DNA from: Erysipelothrix sp.
GTDB taxonomy: Bacteria; Bacillota_I; Bacilli_A; Erysipelotrichales; Erysipelotrichaceae
NCBI GenBank assembly: GCA_012511085.1
Contig: JAAZGU010000018.1
Coordinates: 1-10,812, forward strand
Direction of reading: 5' to 3'
Length of the DNA stretch: 10,812 nt
The stretch's first letter is position 1. Every line of letters starts with the position of its first letter. The position numbers and the translations under genes are program-made. Of the stretch, positions 6,654 to 10,812 are shown piece by piece. Below the pieces are notes generated by a model that did no database searches, had not been told where the DNA came from, and saw nothing but the letters and a program-made list of their open reading frames with translations.

Positions 6654-7472
6654 ATGAAACTTATTAAAAATTTAGTCGCAGGTATTTTAATCGGCATTTC
6701 CAACGTTATCCCTGGCATTTCAGGAGGTACCATGGCGGTGCTCTTTAATGTGTACGACCAAATTATTGAAGCCTTATCACTTAATTTTAAGTTCATCAAA
6801 CAAAACTTTTGGATGTTGTTCTTAATTTTAATTGGTATCATTGCCGGTATCGTCGGGTTTTCGCACATTATGAACTATTTATTAGCGACCTACCCAAACC
6901 AAACTTACGGGGGTTTCGTGGGTGTAATCCTCGGTAGTTTGCCACTGTTATTAAAAGTTGGAAAACTTGAAAAAGTCGACGCCAAGGCTATCTTTGCTTT
7001 TGTGTTGTTTTTAAGTGTGATGGTCATCTTATGGCTAATGCAAGACCATCAACGCTTGCTTGTTGATGTGTCGCAATTAACAACTACCAAAGCCGTCGCC
7101 TTATTTTTAGCCGCATCAATTGCCACCTTCACAATGGTCATTCCAGGGGTGAGTGGTTCCATGATATTGGTAATGATTGGTTATTACCATGCCATTTTTA
7201 TTTATACAATTCGTGAACTTGTGTTTCCACATTTAATCATTGTTATATCAGGTATGATTTTTGGTTTGATTCTGGGTGCGAAACTTATTTCGTTTTTATT
7301 GAAGCGGTTTAAAGATTTAGTGTATGCTAGTATTTTTGGTTTAATCCTTGGTTCGCTCTTACCGCTTTTGCCAAGTTTGGAGCAGCCCGTTTCTACATTA
7401 GGAACGCTAGTTGCGATGGCGTTGATTACGTATTATTTTGAAAAATTAACAGCAAAAAAAAATAGCGGATAA
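6654..7472 (+). CDS. DUF368 family membrane protein, probable polyprenyl-phosphate translocase (PopT type)
   Basis: Polytopic membrane protein of about eight helices, 272 residues. Two related motifs mark the family and suggest an inverted repeat: NVIPGISGGTMAVL (17-30) and MVIPGVSGSMILVM (161-174). DUF368 proteins have been reported as undecaprenyl-phosphate transporters (PopT) that return the carrier lipid to the cytoplasmic face; the assignment here rests on those motifs plus the neighbourhood, since uppS lies upstream in the same block. No Shine-Dalgarno sequence is visible before the ATG, which is two bases from the rseP stop, so translation probably depends on ribosomes arriving from rseP. 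The last codons lie in the 5' part of the terminator. An alternative is another small-lipid transport role, since the family was long uncharacterised. Confidence 0.85.
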   Translation: MKLIKNLVAGILIGISNVIPGISGGTMAVLFNVYDQIIEALSLNFKFIKQNFWMLFLILIGIIAGIVGFSHIMNYLLATYPNQTYGGFVGVILGSLPLLLKVGKLEKVDAKAIFAFVLFLSVMVILWLMQDHQRLLVDVSQLTTTKAVALFLAASIATFTMVIPGVSGSMILVMIGYYHAIFIYTIRELVFPHLIIVISGMIFGLILGAKLISFLLKRFKDLVYASIFGLILGSLLPLLPSLEQPVSTLGTLVAMALITYYFEKLTAKKNSG

Positions 7473-7487
7473 TCTGCTATTTTTTAC
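7454..7487. terminator. Bidirectional terminator between convergent DUF368 and hemolysin III genes
   Basis: A run of nine A (7454-7462), stem ATAGCGGA (7462-7469) pairing with TCTGCTAT (7473-7480) with one G-U pair and a TAA loop, then a T run to 7485. Read from either strand it is a stem followed by T's, and it covers the last codons of the DUF368 gene and the stop codon of the minus-strand gene. Confidence 0.8.
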
Positions 7488-8140
7488 AAATAAAATGATA
7501 TTGCAACAAAGTGGGCGAGGGCCGCAAAATTAATAAAAATATGCCATATCAAATGAAAGTAAGAACGATGCTTTTGCATGTAGAACATCGCGCCAATCGT
7601 ATAAAGTATTCCACCTAATCCAATAAGAGCAAGAAAAATCAGGTTGCTTTTTTTAATTAAGGTTGGTAAAAACAGAACGACGATCCATCCCATAATCAAA
7701 TAGATGGTCACCGAAAGTTTGGGAATCGATTGGCGAGCAATGGACTTATATAATATCCCAAGCAAGACCATCGTCCATTGAATTGCGAAGATGACCCAAC
7801 CTAAGCTGCCGCCAATTAAATAAAGCGCGACCGGCGTGTAGCTACCTGCAATCGCTACATAGATTGCGATGTGGTCTAAAATTTGAAACACGGATTTATG
7901 CGTGCTGTTGTGATGCATGGCGTGGTAAAGGGTGCTCATGAGAAACATGAAAAACAAGCTTATATAAAAGATACCGATGGAAACCGTGAGGATCCAACCA
8001 CCACTTTGATAAGCAAGCACTGAACCAAAAGGAATGTAAAATAAAATCAACATTGCCATGATGCCGTGGGTCGTGCTGTTGCCGATTTCTTCCTTTAAAC
8101 TAAGGGCCTTCAGCGCATGCTTTCCTTTTGAATTTTTCAT
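7484..8140 (-). CDS. Hemolysin III / TrhA (PAQR-like) membrane protein
   Basis: Seven-helix membrane protein of the hemolysin III family, part of the PAQR/CREST superfamily of probable metal-dependent lipid hydrolases; in bacteria some members (TrhA) are tied to membrane energetics and lipid homeostasis, and haemolysis is not a safe inference. Seen: EEIGNSTTHGI (17-27), SxxYH with S69 and H73, DHIAIYVAIAGSYTP (89-103), GGILYTIGAMFY (176-187), and FHLIWHIF with H196 and H200. Ser, His, Asp and the two C-terminal His form the expected metal site. 218 residues is normal. The ATG is fixed by an in-frame TGA five codons upstream and the conserved N-terminus. No ribosome binding site is present, and the predicted promoter would start RNA only 3-5 bases before the ATG, suggesting a nearly leaderless transcript. 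Confidence 0.93.
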   Translation of the reverse strand: MKNSKGKHALKALSLKEEIGNSTTHGIMAMLILFYIPFGSVLAYQSGGWILTVSIGIFYISLFFMFLMSTLYHAMHHNSTHKSVFQILDHIAIYVAIAGSYTPVALYLIGGSLGWVIFAIQWTMVLLGILYKSIARQSIPKLSVTIYLIMGWIVVLFLPTLIKKSNLIFLALIGLGGILYTIGAMFYMQKHRSYFHLIWHIFINFAALAHFVAISFYL

Positions 8141-8156
8141 AGTCTTATTGTATCAT
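8128..8156 (+). promoter_or_regulatory. Predicted promoter of the MATE exporter gene
   Basis: -35 TTGAAT (8128-8133), 17-base spacer, -10 TATCAT (8151-8156). The -35 lies inside the start of the divergent gene. A start near 8163 would leave a leader of about 27 nt carrying AAAGGAG. No operator-like repeat stands out. Confidence 0.55.
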
Positions 8157-8179
8157 AGTTAGGTATATGTTTTAGTAAA
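8152..8179 (-). promoter_or_regulatory. Predicted divergent promoter of the hemolysin III gene
   Basis: Read on the minus strand: -35 TTTACT (complement of 8174-8179), 16-base spacer, -10 TATGAT (complement of 8152-8157). Its -10 overlaps the plus-strand -10 by five bases, so the two promoters would share one melting region. Confidence 0.5.
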
Positions 8180-8189
8180 AGGAGTCTTC

Positions 8190-9533
8190 ATGGATGAAAA
8201 ACGCAAGTATTTATTAGGGGTAGAAAATGTGCAGAAAGCACTTTTACTCTTAGCGATACCATCAATCATTGGTATGGTCACCAATGGTATTTATAACTTT
8301 GTGGATGCTTTGTTTGTTGGTATGCTTGATAACACCGCCATGCTCGCTTCCGTAACGGTCGCTTTTCCGATGGTAATGTTAATGGGTGCCATTGGCCAAG
8401 GTTTGGGAGTAGGTGCTGGATCGCTCATTTCACGGCAACTTGGTAAAAAAGAATTTGATATGGTGCCTAAAAGTGTTTTCACCGTGATGTTTGCGGCAAT
8501 TGTGCTCTCCATTGTGGGCTCAGTGTTACTGATTCGAAACTTGGCGGAGATCTTACCGTTTTTTGGTGCCACACCCGATGCGTTTGAATATGCAATCATT
8601 TACACAAAATGGATGATTATTGGCATGATATCCACCATTTTAAACATGACAATGTCAAACATGTTGCGTGCTGAAGGGGATGTTAAGTTTCCGATGATCG
8701 CAATTATGAGTGGTGCGATTTTAAATATTGTCTTAGATCCGATCTTTATGTTTGAATGGGGACTCAATCTGCAACTTAGTGGTGCTGCGATCGCGACCGT
8801 TATTTCTCACTTTGTAACGACTGGACTTTTGTTTATAAGACTATTGGATAAAAAGTCTGCCTTGCGTTTTAATCCTTTCAAGTGGGATTTCAATTTTAAA
8901 ATCGCATTTGAAATCTTTGCGATGGGAATTGTTGTCTTCTTTCGTCAAGCGCTCGTCAGCATGTCTTTTCTTTTCATAAATTTTGTTGCCGCAAAATATG
9001 GAACCGATATTGTCGCATCCATTGGGATTGTACAACGTACCAACGGTCTCATCATTTATGTGTTGATCGGCTATTCTCAGGGCCTGTTACCATTTGTTGG
9101 TTATAATTACGGGGCTCAGAATTTTGAGCGCATCAAACAAGCCATTAAGTACTCTACAATTTGGGCGAGTGTCTTCACCGTTTGCGCAGCTACCATCATG
9201 TTTATATTTGCGCGACAACTGGTGATGATGTTTACCATGGATGAATCCGTGATTTATTATGGTCGTAGGATGTTTTATGCGATTGCGGTAGGATTACCAT
9301 TTGTTGGCTATTATCAAGTCGTAACTGTTTTATTCCAAGCGGTCGGTAAAGTGAAAGAATCGTTTGTGCTTTCCGTAGCACGTCAAGGCTTCTTATTGTT
9401 GCCGCTGGTTTATTTTTTACCTAAGGTATGGGGTTACAATGGTTTGTTTGCTTCGACACCGATTGCAGATTTTATTTCATTATTTCTCGCGATAATCCTT
9501 GCGAATAATTTACAAAAAAAGTTGTTTGCTTAA
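8190..9533 (+). CDS. MATE family efflux transporter (MepA/DinF-like)
   Basis: Twelve-helix inner-membrane antiporter of the multidrug and toxin extrusion family, expected to export cationic drugs or metabolites against Na+ or H+. The N-terminal half shows the family features AIPSIIGMVTNGIYNFVDAL (28-47), VGAGSLISRQLGKK (74-87) and NMLRAEGDVKFPMI (157-170); the C-terminal half repeats the fold with IVQRTNGLIIYVLIGYSQGL and PFVGYNYGAQNFERIKQAIK. 447 residues is normal. AAAGGAG at 8178-8184 with spacing 5 supports the ATG. The A-x-G-D stretch and the GYNYGA motif are typical of Bacillota MepA-like members. Substrate cannot be read from sequence. It is a single-gene unit between its promoter and a terminator. 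Confidence 0.93.
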   Translation: MDEKRKYLLGVENVQKALLLLAIPSIIGMVTNGIYNFVDALFVGMLDNTAMLASVTVAFPMVMLMGAIGQGLGVGAGSLISRQLGKKEFDMVPKSVFTVMFAAIVLSIVGSVLLIRNLAEILPFFGATPDAFEYAIIYTKWMIIGMISTILNMTMSNMLRAEGDVKFPMIAIMSGAILNIVLDPIFMFEWGLNLQLSGAAIATVISHFVTTGLLFIRLLDKKSALRFNPFKWDFNFKIAFEIFAMGIVVFFRQALVSMSFLFINFVAAKYGTDIVASIGIVQRTNGLIIYVLIGYSQGLLPFVGYNYGAQNFERIKQAIKYSTIWASVFTVCAATIMFIFARQLVMMFTMDESVIYYGRRMFYAIAVGLPFVGYYQVVTVLFQAVGKVKESFVLSVARQGFLLLPLVYFLPKVWGYNGLFASTPIADFISLFLAIILANNLQKKLFA

Positions 9534-9562
9534 AATATAATTAACATCTCTAAATAAAAGGG

Positions 9563-9587
9563 TAGGGCAATCAAGCCCTATTTTTTT
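9563..9587 (+). terminator. Intrinsic terminator after the MATE gene
   Basis: TAGGGC (9563-9568), loop AATCAA, GCCCTA (9575-9580), followed by seven T. Isolates the exporter from the AbiEi-like gene. Confidence 0.9.
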
Positions 9588-9591
9588 GTGC

Positions 9592-9620
9592 TTGCAAAAA
9601 ATAAAAAGAACGTTTATAAT
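9592..9620 (+). promoter_or_regulatory. Near-consensus promoter of the AbiEi-like gene
   Basis: -35 TTGCAA (9592-9597), 17-base spacer, -10 TATAAT (9615-9620), a perfect -10. A start near 9627 gives a leader of about 36 nt. It is the strongest-looking promoter in the window and begins only five bases after the T-run of the previous terminator. Confidence 0.85.
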
Positions 9621-9631
9621 ATAGTTAGTAT

Positions 9632-9653
9632 TCACAAAAGTAAAGAAATGTGA
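9632..9653. repeat. Short inverted repeat in the leader of the AbiEi-like gene
   Basis: TCACA (9632-9636) and TGTGA (9649-9653) separated by 12 bases, just downstream of the predicted transcription start. It could be an operator for the encoded winged-helix protein, since AbiEi proteins repress their own promoters through inverted repeats, but five-base arms in A/T-rich DNA are weak evidence. Confidence 0.25.
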
Positions 9654-9662
9654 GTTGATAAT

Positions 9663-10283
9663 ATGAATGAAAACACTGTGAAATTTCCGGTTGTAACAAC
9701 AAAAATGCTGAAAAAATCAGGAGCAAACTTTTCAGACATCAATGATTTAATTGAGCAAGAAAAGATTGTCCGGGTGAAGCGCGGCTTTTATTTGCATAAA
9801 GAAGCGTTGCAATATCCGCATAAAGCTTGTTTTGCAACATTCAGAGATGCACTGTATGTTTTAGAAAGTGCAGCTTACATCTATGGATATTTAGATTATG
9901 AGCCGGCAACGGTCATGATCGCGGCTTCCAAACTTGAAAGTCGTAAAAAATATCGAAGCAAAGTGCTTCCGATTCGGATGATGGTACGCGATGACAAGTA
10001 TTATCATGTCGGATATAGTCAAAAGAAACATCAAGGCTTTATGATTAATATCACAGATCGGGAACGTACTTTGTTGGATAGTATCCGCCATTCAAAACGT
10101 ATGGATGCGCGCATCTATGGCAAAATTGTTGCCGGTTATATTAATGATGAAAAGAAAAACTTGGAACGTTTGGTTGATTATTCGATTCAATTGCGATTAA
10201 TTAAAAAAGTCGAACTTCTATTGCGTCCTTGGTTGGGAAACCAGTTGGATGAAATCTTAGAAGCAAAGCGGAGTATCTCATGA
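9663..10283 (+). CDS. AbiEi-like winged-helix protein (type IV antitoxin family-like regulator)
   Basis: 206 residues. The N-terminus (about 7-45) looks like the winged helix-turn-helix of AbiEi proteins, ending in VRVKRGFYLH. The middle has LYVLESAAYIYGYLDYEPATVMIA-type sequence (65-87), corresponding to the family's SAL-lhGl-P segment, and ITDRERTLLDSI (130-141) is the characteristic ErTllD motif. In known AbiE systems this protein binds the operon promoter and counters an AbiEii nucleotidyltransferase toxin. Here the next gene, overlapping by four bases, is not a nucleotidyltransferase, so this is an orphan antitoxin, a regulator with a different partner, or a remnant. The ribosome binding site is weak (GTGAG near 9650-9654), although the promoter is near consensus. 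No clear base-composition break from its neighbours is visible by eye. Confidence 0.7.
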   Translation: MNENTVKFPVVTTKMLKKSGANFSDINDLIEQEKIVRVKRGFYLHKEALQYPHKACFATFRDALYVLESAAYIYGYLDYEPATVMIAASKLESRKKYRSKVLPIRMMVRDDKYYHVGYSQKKHQGFMINITDRERTLLDSIRHSKRMDARIYGKIVAGYINDEKKNLERLVDYSIQLRLIKKVELLLRPWLGNQLDEILEAKRSIS

Positions 10284-10812
10284 AGAAGAATATCTTTCTC
10301 AACATTTTAATTGGGATCGTTGGGTTGCTATTGGCAGTCTCTTTAGCATCTTCGCTTTACGTTTGGTTAAAATGGGTTCCCAATCCCAACACAGATGATC
10401 CTATTGTTGATGATAAACGTCCTCAAATTTCGATTGTTGATTATGAAGTGTATGCAGATGAGACCTTACCTTTTGCTTTTGTACTCGGTGAAATAAATAT
10501 CAAGTCAGAAGAAGCGATTGATGTGGCAATCTCGGATTTTGTGACAACGCAGCAGATCAATTTAAATGAAGTCAATGCGTTTTTAGATGATTTGCTTGCC
10601 TTTGATATCAATCTGCGTGATCCAAAGCACGAGCTTGATTTTGATTTTTCTACCAACACTACCGATGCTACCTTTAAATTGTTCATTCCTTTAAGAAAAA
10701 ACGGTTCAGATACTTTAACTGTGTTTTTTAAAGGGGAGCAGGAAATATCGGTGCTCTTTGACCTTACGAACAATCAAGGGGAGATTATTAAATTAGTTGA
10801 TGAAGATGAAAA
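10280..10812 (+). CDS. Unrecognised membrane-anchored acidic protein, 3' end outside window
   Basis: Open frame from ATG 10280 to the right edge, 177 complete codons, no stop reached. GGAG at 10270-10273 with spacing 6, and the ATGA overlap with the AbiEi-like gene, support the start and imply co-transcription and coupling. The N-terminus MKKN plus a hydrophobic stretch (about 5-30) is a signal anchor or uncleaved signal peptide; there is no cysteine, so it is not a lipoprotein. After a Pro/Asp-rich linker (about 33-48) comes an acidic region with alternating beta-type patterns (ISIVDYEVYA, FAFVLGEINI, TFKLFIPLRKNG, LTVFFKGEQEISVLF), which should face the cell exterior. I recognise no family. 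It has no nucleotidyltransferase (AbiEii) features in the visible part. Confidence 0.75.
   Translation, partial: MKKNIFLNILIGIVGLLLAVSLASSLYVWLKWVPNPNTDDPIVDDKRPQISIVDYEVYADETLPFAFVLGEINIKSEEAIDVAISDFVTTQQINLNEVNAFLDDLLAFDINLRDPKHELDFDFSTNTTDATFKLFIPLRKNGSDTLTVFFKGEQEISVLFDLTNNQGEIIKLVDEDE

Noticed and set aside
951..10283. Mycoplasma-type code with TGA as tryptophan
   Set aside because: TGA terminates rpsB, uppS and the AbiEi-like gene at the expected protein ends, and tryptophans in conserved positions are TGG.
10441..10773. Minus-strand ORF opposite the terminal gene
   Set aside because: The plus strand carries a better-supported gene with SD, signal anchor and overlap with its neighbour; the minus ORF is Ser/Lys-rich antisense with no start signal.
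1..10812. Mobile elements, CRISPR arrays, tRNA or rRNA genes
   Set aside because: No spaced direct repeats, transposase genes, terminal inverted repeats or tRNA cloverleaf patterns were seen. The Xer-like gene resembles the chromosomal dimer-resolution enzyme in its usual place next to rpsB, not a phage integrase.

Overview
The window reads as a core-genome stretch from a Bacillota/Bacilli-type bacterium, possibly a relative of the Acholeplasma/Izemoplasma or Erysipelotrichia lineages. The evidence is the gene order rpsB-tsf-pyrH-frr-uppS-cdsA-rseP preceded by a xerC/codV-like recombinase (the Bacillus arrangement with several genes missing), strong AGGAGG-type ribosome binding sites, A+T-rich intergenic DNA and U-tract terminators. 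The standard genetic code fits: tryptophans are TGG, and TGA ends rpsB, uppS and the AbiEi-like gene, which argues against the Mycoplasma code. By eye the base composition is moderately low in G+C. Genus cannot be set from this window.

Left part (1-950): the 3' portion of a XerC-like tyrosine recombinase runs in from the left edge. An in-frame TAG interrupts it just after the catalytic lysine, although all downstream catalytic residues are intact. A terminator follows, then a clear extended -10 promoter and a structured leader ahead of rpsB.

Middle (951-7487): one long co-oriented block. It holds translation genes (rpsB with an unusually long charged tail, tsf, frr), UMP kinase (pyrH), undecaprenyl-PP synthase (uppS), CDP-diglyceride synthase (cdsA), the site-2 protease rseP and a DUF368/PopT-type polyprenyl-phosphate translocase. 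Most joints are overlaps or short gaps (rpsB/tsf, pyrH/frr and uppS/cdsA overlap; rseP/DUF368 are 2 bases apart). Two exceptions may tune expression: a terminator-like hairpin between tsf and pyrH, and a 24-base perfect palindrome between frr and uppS. dxr, which sits between cdsA and rseP in Bacillus, is absent. UppS makes the lipid carrier and DUF368/PopT is thought to return it to the cytoplasmic face, so supply and recycling of undecaprenyl phosphate lie in one transcription unit. A shared bidirectional terminator closes the block.

Right part (7484-10812): a hemolysin III/PAQR-type membrane protein on the minus strand and a MATE-family exporter on the plus strand diverge from a 49-base gap whose two predicted -10 boxes overlap on opposite strands. 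After the exporter's terminator, a consensus promoter drives an AbiEi-like winged-helix protein. Its stop codon overlaps the start of an unrecognised membrane-anchored acidic protein that runs off the right edge. No AbiEii-type toxin is seen in the window. This last pair is the least explained part of the window.
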